From NCBI GenBank assembly GCA_900169235.1, contig FWCC01000049.1:1-64000 (forward strand): DNA of 64,000 nt. The letters run 5' to 3'. The notes under the pieces are model-generated. The model was not told the origin of the DNA. It made no database searches and worked only from the letters and a program-made list of their open reading frames with translations. Positions within the stretch are counted from its first letter, which is position 1. Every line of letters begins with the position of its first letter. Below are positions 21,117 to 32,585 of this stretch, piece by piece. A program made the translations under genes and the position numbers. The DNA comes from Zarea fungicola. Its lineage: Eukaryota; Ascomycota; Sordariomycetes; Hypocreales; Cordycipitaceae.

Positions 21117-23046
21117 TTAACCAAACAGAGGGCCACCGAGGCGGATGGCGACGGACTTGGTCTGCAGGTAGTTGTCGAGGGCAGCCTCACCGAGCTCACG
21201 GCCGATGCCAGACTCCTTGTAGCCTCCAAATGGCATTTGATGGTGAAGCATGTTGTACTATGCCGCAGGCGTTAGCTGTGTCAATCCCAAGCAGTTTCAA
21301 GTTCATTGGCGCGGGCTTGGTGAAGTTTTGGCTGCGTTGTCGCGTCCGCGAGCGGCCGTGGCCCGGCCCCACCCGGCGACACACCATACAAAAGCGGTAA
21401 TAAAAAAGTAACGGTGTCGGTGTGCCCGGGGCAGATGAGAAGATAAAGGAAAGCAAATAAAAAAAAAAAAAAAAACTTACGCAGTTGACCCAGACGGTAC
21501 CAGCCTTGAGGCTGTTGCTAACACGGATGCTGGTGTTGAGGTCTTTGGTGTGAAGAGCGGCGGCGAGACCGTAGTTGGTGTCGTTGCCGAGAGCAATGGC
21601 CTCCTCCTCGGTGGAGAACTTGGAAATGCTGCAGACGGGTCCAAAGATTTCCTCTTTGACAATCTTCATGTCGGAGCGGACGTTGGAGAAGATGGTGGGC
21701 TGGATGAAGTAGCCCTTGTCGCCGTGGCGCTCACCACCAATCTCGACGGTGGCACCCTCGTCCTTGCCGGACTGGATGTAGCCCATGACTCGGTCAAACT
21801 GGAGCTTGCTGACCTGGGGGCCCTGGAAGGTCTTGGGGTCAAAGGGGTCGCCGACTGCGTTGGCGGCGGCGCGCTTCTTAAAGGCCTCGAGGAACTTGTC
21901 GTAGATGCCCTCCTGGACAAAGATGCGGGTGCCGGCGCAGCAAGTCTGGCCGTGGTTGTAGTAGGTGCCAAAGTTGACCCAGCTGATGGCGGACTCAATG
22001 TCGGCGTCGTTGAAGACAATGTTGGGCGACTTGCCGCCGAGCTCGAGGGTGACCTTCTTGAGGTTGGACGAGGCAGCGGCCTTGAGGATGGTGCGGCCGA
22101 CAAGGGTGGAACCGGTGAAGGCGATCTTGTCGACGTCCATGTGGCTGGAGAGGGCAGCGCCGGCGACCTTGCCGAAGCCGGAGACAAGGTTGAAGACGCC
22201 AGGGGGGAAGCCGGCCTCCTTGATGTACTGGGCGAAGACGAGGGCGGAGAGAGGGGTCTGCTCGGCCGTCTTCATGACGATTGTGTTACCAGTGGCCAGG
22301 GCAGGGCCAATCTTCCAGGCAAACATGAGGAGAGGGAAGTTCCAGGGGATAATCTGACCGCAGACACCGAGCTGTGAATTTCAAAAAGAAAAGAAAATAG
22401 TCAGCTGTGCCTCAAGTTTAGGGGGGCTATTGTAGTTCATGTCCGGGTTTGAAGGAAAGCTCTTTTCCACTTACAGGCTCCTTCCTGACATAGTTGAACA
22501 TTTCCGGGTCAATGTCAAGAGTCTTTCCCTCAATCTTGTCGGCCCAGCCAGCATAGTAGCGGATGCAGGCGACGACGCCAGCGACGTCGCCCTTGGCCAA
22601 CATGGTGGATTTGCCATTGTCGAGGGACTCGACGGCAGCAAGGAGTTCAGCGTTTTTCTCAACAATGTCGGCGAGCTTGAACATGAGGGCACCGCGCTTC
22701 TGAGGGGTGACGGCCTTCCATGAGGTCTCAAAAGCCTTGCGGGCGGCGGCGACGGCGAGGTCAATGTCCTTTTCGGTACCTTCGCAGACGGAGGTAATGA
22801 CCTCCTCGGTGGAGGGGTTGACAACCTCAAATCTTTGCTTGTCGACACCCTCAACCCACTCGTTGTTAATGAACCTGGAAAATTGTAGGTGTTAGTTTTG
22901 GGGAGCAGATGGTCGGTTCAGGGTGGTCGCGTGTAAGCCGCGGTAAACCGGGGGATCGGCCGCCGGAGGGTTGAGAAAACTTACAGGCCGATAGGCTGCT
23001 CGTAGTTGCCGGTGACGGGGGTAGAAAGCTGAACAGTCAAACCCAT
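21117..23046 (-). CDS. aldA: Aldehyde dehydrogenase (NAD(P)+), ALDH1/2 class
   Basis: Oxidises aldehydes such as acetaldehyde to acids, feeding ethanol use. I place four exons on the minus strand: 23046-22985, 22874-22475, 22371-21481 and 21257-21117, giving 497 residues, the usual ALDH length. Landmarks: PWNFP near residue 164, cofactor-loop FTGSTLVG near 240, catalytic Glu in ELGGKSPN (E264), nucleophile in GQTCCAGTR (C298 by alignment to the human ALDH2 order), EEIFGPV, and the C-terminal [15 protein letters not shown]. No targeting peptide is evident (start [10 protein letters not shown]), so a cytosolic enzyme is likely. Intron 3 is 223 bases, longer than the others, and begins with a long T run directly after the donor. 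The symbol follows the Aspergillus name for this class. Confidence 0.93.
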
Positions 23047-24784
23047 GATGGCGGATAGTTATGTTTTGGTATATTAGGTATAGGGTTGAGGGGGGAGGGT
23101 ATTGGGTGAGAACAGAATGGGTGGAATATGTGGTTTGGTATAGAAAAGAGGAAGGATATTGAGGAGACACGACTCGGATGTGTGGGTAGTGGGCAAACCG
23201 GGCGCTTATATATGTAGATTGTTTCTGGGCATTTGTCACCCGGATGAATGAGAGAGAGGAGTGTCACTGGAGCGGGGGAGGCGTGTGTGAAGTTTACGCC
23301 GAGGACTGAGCAGCTCTTTGGGTGATTTGCTTTGATTTTAGCTTGTTCGTCTCTAGACTCGGTTCCGCGCGTGGGGAAGCTTCGAAGCCGGGACCCAGCT
23401 GGAACGCCTTTGTGTTGTGGATGTGGATGGGGAGACTGACAAGAGAGGGACGGCGAAGAGGGGCCGGAGGCTTCACTGGAGCGAGTGATGAGGCGAGACT
23501 ATCCGAGAAGGGTGCCACTTTTGAATTTTGGTGTGTGTACCCAGTAGTTTACTAGTCAAGCAGTGTGTTGCCAGCTTGCCGCTAGGATTTATTTTATTTA
23601 ATTTTTCGCCTCCTGCGCTGCCTGTTGTCTGAGGAGCTGCAATGTAGCTCTGTCGGCGCTGCAAAGTCCGGGGCGGGATAGGACGGAGGGGTAGGGCGCC
23701 GGAGGCGATTCCCCCGCAGTGGCAAAGCACAGCACGAAGGGGTAGCCATAGCGGTTCTGTTGTCCTCCGTTTGGTTGTCCTACTGGTGTTTCTCATCTGC
23801 CTGCCTGCATATGCATGCATGTATGTGTTTCACTTGGGCCAATTTATTTTTACCGTTTTTTCTTTCATGCTGTTGTCATACCTACGCGTAATTAAATGCC
23901 CTAGAATTTTCACGCTGAGCCGTCGTTACCGTAGCCCATGTTCCTCTTTTTGCTTTGGTTTTTTTTTGCCCCTCTCTGAGACCAGCCGCCATCTTACTCC
24001 GTACATAGGTACAGATTCATTTACCCGTGCTGAGACAACTGCGGGCAATTCGAGATGCTCCTACCGCAAGCTCCAACACCAACTTATTTAGTGGCTAACT
24101 ACCCCAGGCTTGGTGCAAGAGCCAGCAACCTTGAGCTCCCTGGTGCCAACCCCCTTGCCCCCTTCTTCCCAAACTACCTCTACCCCGCTACGTAATAGCT
24201 TCCCCAAAAAAAATCCGCTAACACAAGCCCCTCCACCACACGCCGGACTGATGGGAACCAAATCGCAGTAGCCGTAGACCGTAGTAGTAAATAAATAATA
24301 ATCAATTTATTTCAATCACTACTGGTTTTTTTCCTACTTTTTTTTGCGTTAATAGTTATCTTTTTCATTGTTTCCCGTTTGTCCCAATTGGTTTCCAGAC
24401 GCGTTTCTCTGTTTGATGCTGTTTTATCCGCAGTTGTACGGAGTAGACAGATGGGGGCGCGTGGCCGCCACAAGAAAATGGCCATGATTAAATTGGGTTC
24501 TTATTTCTTCATGCTGCCAATAATACCCGTCGGAAAGACACCACTGAGGCCGTTGATAGCTGGCTTCGCTCTAGGCTTACTACAATATACCCGTACCCGT
24601 CAGTTCCTTAATTAAACGGCAACTTTATTTGCTCAACGACAAAACTGTAAATATCATACGGATCTTTACAGAAATCATCAATTAATTTATTGTTGACCAC
24701 TAATGGCAAAATGGTGTGCTCCGCAAATAGACCAAACCATCATGTGTTGCCGCCTTATTACTCAGCCTGTGGCTCAGAAGCAAA

Positions 24785-24831
24785 ACAGGATTATATAGCA
24801 GGATTATATGCCAGGATTATAGCAGGAGGAT
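24785..24831 (+). repeat. Short tandem repeat, unit CAGGATTATA
   Basis: Three spaced copies of CAGGATTATA with a degraded fourth (CAGGAGG), period 11-15 bases. No gene is linked to it. Confidence 0.5.
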
Positions 24832-24880
24832 CAGTAATTAAAAATATTTTCTTAAAAAAAAAGCCCCCCTGGCGAGGTCA

Positions 24881-25198
24881 CTATTTAAAGCACTCGGCAC
24901 TCTCTATTATTTCCTTATTAGGTTGCAGGCAATGAAGAGGCTGTTCCCGCCTGTAGTCTGTCTGATCTACTTGAACTAACCCGCTGAAAGACAGCGTCTG
25001 GCAGACAAAGTGGGTCTCACAGTTTTGCACAATTAGATATCGAAACGTAGCTCCATTTTTCCTTGCATGGACCAGATAATAGATTTCATTGCAGTTGTCA
25101 ACACTTGAAAAGTCCTGCGATAAACACACACAATATCGGGCTGCGATGAAGGATCTGACAACATCTCGAAATGACATTGCTGATTTTTCTTTGGCCAT
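24881..25198 (-). CDS. Small open frame, 105 codons, uncertain
   Basis: Starts at an ATG (MAKEKSAMSFRDVVRS) and runs 105 codons. Composition is balanced with five cysteines. No domain is recognised and there is no clear intron or conserved neighbour. It lies in a gene-poor AT-rich stretch and could be a chance frame or a relic. Confidence 0.2.
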   Translation of the reverse strand: MAKEKSAMSFRDVVRSFIAARYCVCLSQDFSSVDNCNEIYYLVHARKNGATFRYLIVQNCETHFVCQTLSFSGLVQVDQTDYRREQPLHCLQPNKEIIESAECFK

Positions 25199-27271
25199 TT
25201 CTAAATTATGGGTTTACTTTACAGTTCATTAATTATGCAAGCTTCTGTTTTTATCTGCCGAACCAGCAGCGGTTGTCTTACTCTCACTCTCTCGGTTTTT
25301 TCCCACCACTTCTATACTTATACTGACTAGTTAATAACTGATGGTCTGTAAACGCCGAAAGAGGCAACATGCCGCCATCGGACTTAGGAATCTGCCAAAG
25401 AGTGGGAATCCTGCCTGTTTGTCAATGATTTCAATATTGCATAACTAGTTTTATTTTCTTTACTTTCTCTTGTTCAGCTTTTTCAATGTTGCTGTTTGCC
25501 TCTCCGGATCCCCGCCGTGGCAATTGTGATTCTAGATTTTGGTTAGATGGAATATATGTCTTCTGCCACCACAAACTACCCATGTTCCGGTCAACCGTTC
25601 ATGACTCTTTCCTTTCTCTCTGTGTGCAAAGACTGTGGTTAAGCATCCTCTCCAACTATGCGACCTTAGAATGATCCCCGCTTCTCGCGATAAGGCTAGT
25701 GACTGAGCTGGCGTCATGGCATTGTTTCCTTCTGCAAATTCATTATAGTTATGCCGCCCGCTGCGGCGTTTCCTTGCGGCCGGTCCTCTACTCCGGCAAT
25801 GGCGGCTTCAGAGCGGCACAGGACAGTTTCTGAATGTCCGCATCGAGCCGTTTGTTCTGTCTGGGAGTTATCCGCGTCGCCGGCCAGCTGAGCTACTGTT
25901 GCGACGAGATGTGAGCCTTTTTTTCGAAAGGGGGGGGTACAGGTGAAAAAAAATTATCACGCCTCCTCCATTCGCCCATGCGTTAATTCACCCATGTTTA
26001 TACAAAAGCCCATAGCATCTCTCGGTTCAACGGGTTCATCATGCTTATTAGTTAGTATCCCCGGTTAACAGCCCACTTTTCAACCTTCCCAATGGCCCCA
26101 ATTCCGAAATCCTCCTTGCAGCAGTCTATCGATACTTGGTCTGCTCGGCAAACATGGTAGCTACCCAAGTTGCTGCACGCCCTACAAACACCGAGTAACC
26201 TCTAGCTACAAGTAGGTTGTTCCAGCCGCTGTGATCTGGTTCCATGTTCCGACCCCAGCTCCGTTTCGTGCAACTACAGATGGCGATCCCCCCTGTTGTT
26301 CCGATTCCAATCATCTCTCATTTTCTTTCCGCTTTTGATCCAGCGCCTGGTGCCATCACAGCCACCTAGGCGGCGCACAGCGCCGCCACGACCCTACGCC
26401 TACTGGGGCCTTGTCGACCATCTTCTACGTGTTGCCAGAGGAACAGGAACCCTCCCCTCCTTCAATGGGTTTTGCCCCTCGGCCGTGACGTCCTAGGTCT
26501 GTAACAGGATTGGTTTAGCTAGTAGCTAGTGTATTTTACGGTTCGGAGTGCGATGCATTCTGTACCTGACGGCGTGGCGCCTGTGGGGCGACGTGACTGT
26601 GAGAGAAACTGCCCGACTCCTGCAGGTTGCAGATTTGGGTATGTCAAAGCGCCGTAAAGTAACTGTAGATGCAGAGGAGAGAAGATCCATTATTACTTGG
26701 GGTTTGAGGATTGGATCTACTCCGTTTTCTATTCCGATATATCGACACGGCACCAAAGTGTAAATACGTCAGCGCAGCTCCACGACCCTTGACCGACGTA
26801 ATGCCTAGGTAGTTAGTTAAAACTTTAACCACATGAATCGACCGCCACAGCCAAACGTAAAAGCTAGCAACAAATAGATGGTGTTGCGAAGTTTTATTTT
26901 CAGCATTTCTTACTACAAAGAAAATTAAACTCAACCAAATAAATCCGCTGTCATTCAAGGCATCGTTTTCCCACGTCTAGGTTATACTGTAGGGTAGCCT
27001 TCCCACCTGCGTTGGACTATCGATTTCACTAGTGCGGGCAGCTCCGCCGAGACAGCTATCCATCTCCAGCTACGTCAGCCTCCTGGCAGCTCCATTACGC
27101 CCTGCATCCCCAAAACCAACCAGCCAAGCAAGCCTGCATCTCGAATTGTCGATACAGAGATGCCGTATCGAATTCATATCTGCTTGAGTGTTTGAGTAGT
27201 GCTCGTTCCCAACAGGGCAAACCCGAGCACACTCCCCTAATCCCTCCACAACACTACCACCACTTCCCACC

Positions 27272-29798
27272 ATGGCTCCCGAGGGCCCTAGCAACATTCG
27301 CGTCTTCGTGCACTGGCGTGACCAGACTGTCTTCGCTGGCGAGGACATCAAGTGCACCATTACCTTTAAAAATGTCGCCCGGGAGTCGGACAACGGAAGG
27401 GGACCCCAATCACACAATACAGGCTCACAGCAACGGCGAAATAACTCAGACAGGCAGAGGTTGCTGTCCAGTCTCGCCTCGCCGCTCGGAGGCAGTCGCA
27501 GCAGTAGAGGCAGCGCCTCCATCACCTCGCCGCCCCCTGCCAGCAATGGAAGAGGCCATCGAAGGTCTGCGCTGTCACTGAGCATACCGCCGTCGACACC
27601 TACCAATTCTCGATCGGCCGCTGTCCAGTGGCCTTCATCTGGAGGCTCCTTTTCCGAATCTCGGCCCGGCCACGCTCACAAGCGCTCCTTGTCCATTGTA
27701 TCCATTGGCTCAGCCAGTACAATAGATGATCATAATCAAAGAGGGGAGGCGGCAGGAAGACCCCTTGTACCACAACGTGGACACAATCGAGCCTCTAGCC
27801 TGCAAATACTATCCCGGGGCGGCTCCCCGGCGGGACCTCAAACCTGTGAGTTGTTGCTTGGATGGATTTGTTTGCTACTACAAACTGACAGAGCTAGCGC
27901 CTTTTGCTTCCCGGAATATGACATCACCTCTTTATACTGCTTCCTTCCCCCCCGATAGATATAACCAGCTAGGTCGCTCGTCGGCGCCGTCCACGCCTGG
28001 CATAGGACGGAGAAGATCCCCAAGAACATCACCGAACCCCATGCCTGACTTTCGCTTCCCAGCTGGACCGCCAGCGGAACATCCACAGGAAGACGACGAT
28101 GCCACCAATGCACCGAATCTAGCGCTTCGACTTAAAGACTCCGAGAAGCCGCTCACACCTGCCGCCCGAATCCTATCAAGTAACAGCATGGCAAGTGGGA
28201 CACCACGGAGCAGCGGCGAGTTTTATGCCATGAGCAATCACTCTTCTGAAACTCTTGCTTCTGAGTATCATCCTGGCCGAAGCAACGGACGGCCACCACA
28301 TCTGCGAAAGAGCTCCGGCTTGCCCCCCTCGCAAAGTGCGACACCGGAATCCATCATGATGGGCTACGCTCAAGTACAGGGCTCATTTTTGCTGGACGGC
28401 TCATTAATTAGCTTGAATCAATTTGACGAAGTCAAGAAAAAGGGTGTTGTGGGCGGACGTGGTGGCGGAGTCGTTGGTCTGGATCAAAGTAGGAGAGAGA
28501 GCGGCCTTCTGCGATCGTTTGGATGGAGCGCCATTAGCAACTCGCTCGGTGACTTTCTAGGCGGTAATGAGTTGAGCACAATGAAGGAGATGCGCGGTGT
28601 TGCAAATTCCAAAGCGGTGCCCCTGCTCAGCACCCCACAGTCAATTCTGTTTGTCGACCTGCAACTTGCGCCCGGTGAAAGCCGCTCTTTTGAATATACT
28701 CTTCGCCTCCCCAGAGGGCTGCCACCAACCCACAAAGGGAAAGTGCTCAAAATATCATACAGCTTGGTCATCGGAACCCAGAGAGCAGGCGGTTCCAGAG
28801 AGCAGCAGGTTCGCTCTGTCGAAATACCGTTTCGCGTGCTTGGCAGCGTAAACAGCTACGGTGAAATTCTCGGCCACGACCTAATGACACCGTACATACT
28901 ACTGAAAGATGAAGCAATCGTCAAGGCCGTCGGCAAGCGCGCCAAGAATGCGAGCAAGGGCCGCATACAGCCAGACAACAAGGGAACCATGAGCGACTTC
29001 CTAGCTTATGTCGATGAGCTGGTCGCGCAGCGGCAAGACGACAAACCCGGCACGTTATTGTCCCCAACGGATGGCTACGACTCACGACGACCGTCAGCTT
29101 TTGACGAAGTGACCTCGACAAAGGAGGCCATTAACCTTGCCATTATGCGAAGTAATTTGGCCAGCGAAGGCCAGAGCCAGAATCGGTTCGAAATCGCGCG
29201 AAACGGCAAGCGTGTGGGTGCAGTGATGCTGCCCCGGCCAGCCTACAGGCTTGGAGAGGTCGTGACCATGGTCATTGACTTTACCGAAGCCGACGTGCCC
29301 TGCTACGCCGTCCACGCGACACTCGAGACGTCAGAAAAGATTGATGCCTCCTTGGCTGTACGTTCTGACTCGAGTATTCAGCGCGTCACGCGCAAAGTCT
29401 ACGTCGGATCGTCCGAGACGACCATGTACGCGCGCCGCATCGTCTTTACACCCACCATACCAATCTCTGCAACGCCTGAATTTGTGACTAGTGGCGTCAG
29501 CTTTGAGTGGAAGATTCGCGTCGAGTTTGTCGTCCCGGCCAAAAGCGGCGAAGAAGGAGGTGGCGGCGAAAGCAATAACAGCAGCACCACGCCATTGGCA
29601 ACAGCAGCAGCAATGGGATCGACTTTACTGGAGCAAATATCGCAAGATGAAAAGGGCGGCCTTGTGCTCGTGGCTGTGGAAAACCTGGCTTGTGAGAGCT
29701 TTGAAGTGTCTGTCCCGCTCAAGGTGTATGGCGCGGTAGGCACGGGTCTAGAACGGCTGGAGCGCGATGAGTCGTTGGAAGGTGGGCTGCCGGTGTAA
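27272..29798 (+). CDS. rgp1: Rgp1-family protein, Ric1-Rgp1 exchange-factor subunit
   Basis: Partner of Ric1 in the Golgi guanine-nucleotide exchange factor for the GTPase Ypt6 (Rab6), acting in endosome-to-Golgi traffic. Two exons, 27272-27845 and 27898-29798, give 824 residues. The 52-base intron has GTGAG donor, CTGAC branch site and TAG acceptor, and the phases agree. The N-terminal part has an arrestin-like strand set (IRVFVHWRDQTVFAGEDI). A long Ser/Pro/Arg-rich insert covers about residues 50-310. The conserved Rgp1 core resumes with SILFVDLQLAPGESRSFEY and continues to the C terminus, including the PAYRLGEVVTMVIDF strands. A later acceptor at 27959 would break the frame, so the short intron is preferred. 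Confidence 0.85.
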
Positions 29799-31190
29799 AA
29801 TGTGTCTGGGAATACTCGGAAATCTTTCCCTGTCTGTTTTCTTGCTCTTGATCGAAGGGCATTCATTGGATATATACAACTGATTTTGTTGAAGGAGTAT
29901 CTTTTTATATTTTTCTCTTATTTATTTAATCGGGGTTTTCTAGCGAATCTGGGCCCTTGCGGAAATAATAGAATTCGTCAATTAGCAGAAAAAAATCACG
30001 GTCTTATTTAGAAAATGAAACTGGCATACAGAAATGGCCTGTAACTAAATCAGTGCTACTGGTATCCTTCACCGACTACGGTACTTGGTACGAGACACCA
30101 TCTCGTAGGAGAGATAATCACAAATTAAAATTAGTAGAAACTATCTAACACCTGCAGCTGTGGCAGTCAAGTAAATGAAACCGCAAGTTCAGTCCATACG
30201 AAGTTGTCCATGTGCGTCGATGCTCCATTATTCGTATACTGTGGCACCGTAAGGAAGAGACTGCTTGTATTCGCGATATGCGACAGTTAGGTACCGTCTA
30301 GTTATAGGAATCATAGCTGGTGCCTCGAATGGTCGTCGGAGTCAGCTCTATATATCCGCGTATTCGGCCCATGCCCTCGTATCTCTACTGGTCATGGCAT
30401 AGTGCCATCCCCCATTAATAATCAGCCAGTCTCGGGTTTGGGGGGTTAATTCTATATACCATGCAGAAAAGTAGTTGGCGAAGCTTTTGCCTTGTCCGGA
30501 TTAATATTTCATGAGGCCTCAGTTATTTGACAGATTGGCTCGCCCTCCAAAGTTCGAGGACCATTGATCAGGCAGCCAGTCTCGCGACTGCCCTTCGACT
30601 ATGGCTGAAAGCGGAACCCTCTGAATAGAAGGGATAATCCGATAGCGTCTTCAATCAACATGGCAATAAATATCACTCAGCCCGCTGCATGAGAAAACCC
30701 CGTAGTATTTGCAGGGATCTTCAAGGCCATACGGCCATGGGCAAATACGATTCGGGAGAGCCAGACCCCTGTTCCCAGTCGTTAGAGTTGTTATCGGCAA
30801 CTTTCCTACTTTATTGGATTTGTTTTTGGTAGGGTTAACTATAACGAAACCTATTTTAAAATTCGGCATAGTGAAATGATCCCGTTGTATTCGTTTAAAT
30901 TTGTTTCTCGATTGGCTATTGGAAGTAAGGCCGGAAATCTGTCCCGATGATAGAAAGTTCTCCATTATTCTTGAATCAAATGCCTGCTCATATAATGAAA
31001 TGCAAACCACTTGCATCCCATAATACCAACTAAGTAAAATAGCGGCTCTTCGGCCCATGATTGCTTTAAAAAAAAAGAACAGCCCCTTGCCCGCCAGAAA
31101 CCCAAAGTAAGCAATTAGAAGAACAATCGCACTTCATTGTACCCCATAATCCCCATTTAAACCCATGCTAACCATCCAATTTTTGATAAA
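29799..31190. other. Intergenic stretch leading into an accessory island
   Basis: Starts with the rgp1 3-prime flank. From about 30180 to 30660 the minus strand shows coding-like fragments broken by many stops (for example GYIELTP around 30350), suggesting an old relic of a family I cannot name. Apart from the weak frame at 30651-31058 there is no intact gene. Confidence 0.4.
30651..31058 (-). CDS. Open frame of 135 codons, uncertain
   Basis: ATG start (MGRRAAILLSWYYG), 135 codons, Asn/Lys-rich middle. No known domain and no neighbour that explains it. It sits between relic-like sequence and the minisatellite, so it may be part of a decayed element. Confidence 0.2.
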   Translation of the reverse strand: MGRRAAILLSWYYGMQVVCISLYEQAFDSRIMENFLSSGQISGLTSNSQSRNKFKRIQRDHFTMPNFKIGFVIVNPTKNKSNKVGKLPITTLTTGNRGLALPNRICPWPYGLEDPCKYYGVFSCSGLSDIYCHVD

Positions 31191-31192
31191 TT

Positions 31193-31254
31193 AAGCAATG
31201 ACCAACCGTGGCCAGACGTCCATAGCATCCAACATACACCTTCTAGGTCCCTGA
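31193..31254 (-). repeat. Left arm of a 62-bp inverted repeat pair
   Basis: Reverse complement of this stretch matches 32388-32449 at 53 of 62 positions by hand count. Eight of the nine differences are transitions. The two arms lie about 1.1 kb apart and enclose the minisatellite and a peptide relic. Confidence 0.75.
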
Positions 31255-31258
31255 CACG

Positions 31259-31790
31259 TACTTGTCTGCATATGCCTCTAGTATATTGTATGTTGAAGGG
31301 CCGTTGTATCTGCCTGAACATGCCTCTAGTATCTACAATTCGACGGGCCTTCGATGGGCCTTTGACAATGTACTTGCCTGCATATATCTCTAGTATATTA
31401 TATGTTAAAGAGCCCTTATACCTATCTACACATGCCTCTAGTATACTATAATTTAACAAACCTTCAACGGGCCTTTAACACATACTTGTCTGCATATGCC
31501 TCTAGTATACTGTAAGTCAATGGGCCTTTAACGGGCCTTTAACGGGCCTTTAACGGGCCTTTAACGGGCCTTCGACAGGCCTTCGACACGTACTTGTCTG
31601 CATATGCCTCTAGTATATGATATATTAAAGGGCCCTTATACCTATCTGCACATGCCTCTGGTATATTGTAACTCGACAGGCCTTTAATGAGCCTTTGATA
31701 TGTACTTGTCTACATAGGCCTCCAGTATATTGTAATTCGACGGGCCTTCGACGGGCTTTCGACAACGTACTTGCCTGTATATACCAGTGG
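31259..31790 (+). repeat. Minisatellite, unit about 112 bp
   Basis: The anchor ACTTGTCTGCATATGCC (with variants) recurs at about 31259, 31371, 31484, 31592, 31703 and 31769, a spacing of 108-113 bases except for the shortened last unit. Each unit contains CCTCTAGTATA strings and an inner run of 11-base CGACGGGCCTT-like subunits. In the unit around 31520-31590 the inner subunit has expanded to six copies of GGGCCTTTAAC-type. Confidence 0.85.
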
Positions 31791-31829
31791 GCAAGAAGCA
31801 AAGCTGTCCCTAGCGTGACCAGGCGGACC

Positions 31830-32088
31830 TGCAAAGGCAGCAAGATCAGCAAGAGTAGGAGGTGCGTGAAGACTCAACATACCAAAAGGGCCTAGACGAG
31901 CTGGAGGTGACGGTGGACGAAGGGCTGGCGGTGTAGGAGGTTGCGTTTGGCTGAGGCTTGAATTTAGTTGTATAATTGCATCTCTTTCTTCTTGGGTTGT
32001 CATTGACCAATCCTGCTCTGTTGGCAAGCCCTCATACTTCAGCATGTTCGCTGCGGTCACGTAGTGATCTTGCGATTATTGCCCTCTG
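31830..32088 (-). pseudogene. Peptide relic of unknown origin
   Basis: The minus strand reads an open segment (DHYVTAANMLKYEGLP, then EERDAIIQLNSSL and a Pro-rich PPTPPALRPPSPP run) with no ATG before it and a stop upstream. It then runs straight into the minisatellite. It looks like the end of a former coding region, possibly from a mobile element; I do not recognise it. Confidence 0.3.
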
Positions 32089-32387
32089 AATTCAAGATTA
32101 ATAATAGCGAGGCAGTCAATTATTAGGCTGCCAATGGGCTCTTGGGAAGAGTGCCCTTTGGTTGCAGACTCACCATGCGTCAATAAAGTGAGTTGCAAGG
32201 GCCGGGTTTGTTTGATCAAGGAGAGCTTACAGAGACTCGCTGGCAGTCTCGCCATGTGTCAGGCGGAAGCGAGAGTAAAGCAAACGGCAAAGCATCTAGC
32301 GTGCTGAATCCTTCCATAGAGTTTGAGCAGTGCATCTCACAGCTAACTTCAGATTATTCCCACTTTTGTATTTGCTTAAAGCATTTG

Positions 32388-32449
32388 TCAGGGACCTAGA
32401 AGGTATACATTGGATGCTAGGGATATCTGGCCACGGCTGGTTATTACTT
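32388..32449 (+). repeat. Right arm of the 62-bp inverted repeat pair
   Basis: Inverted partner of 31193-31254. Starts TCAGGGACCTAGAAGGT and ends in TATTACTT. At several differences this arm has TA where the other has CA or TG, the direction expected if RIP acted on this copy. Confidence 0.75.
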
Positions 32450-32527
32450 GATCTTTTTGTTGTCTCTGTGGCCGAGTGGTTACCTAGCACCCTCGCCCTT
32501 ACAGCCTTATAGTATGTTTTATTAAAA

Positions 32528-32582
32528 GTTAAGAGAATTAAGAGAATTAAGAGAATTAAGAGAATTAAGAAAATTAAAAGAA
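32528..32582 (+). repeat. 9-bp tandem array (ATTAAGAGA)n
   Basis: Five or six copies of a 9-base unit that differs by one or two bases from the unit at 15112-15267. It follows the inverted-repeat arm and a tRNA-like A-box string (TGGCCGAGTGG at 32469-32479) by about 50 bases. Confidence 0.75.
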
Positions 32583-32585
32583 TTA

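Larger units (their letters stand above)
23047..27271. other. Gene-poor stretch of 4.2 kb
   Basis: The first 700 bases are the ald promoter and leader. Beyond that I find no conserved protein. The frames are short and mostly hydrophobic or low in complexity; the one I list separately (24881-25198) is weak. Pyrimidine runs occur at 23930-24240. The last 250 bases precede rgp1. Confidence 0.55.

Noticed and set aside
21550..22377. Plus-strand frame of 275 codons opposite the aldehyde dehydrogenase
   Set aside because: Antisense shadow of a highly codon-biased gene; its peptide is Gly/Val/Leu/Asp-rich without any motif.
27846..27958. Alternative 113-base intron in rgp1
   Set aside because: Its acceptor at 27957-27958 puts the second exon out of frame; the 52-base intron keeps the frame and has a CTGAC branch site.
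31259..31790. Possible CRISPR array
   Set aside because: The units are contiguous degenerate repeats without unique spacers, and the genome is fungal.
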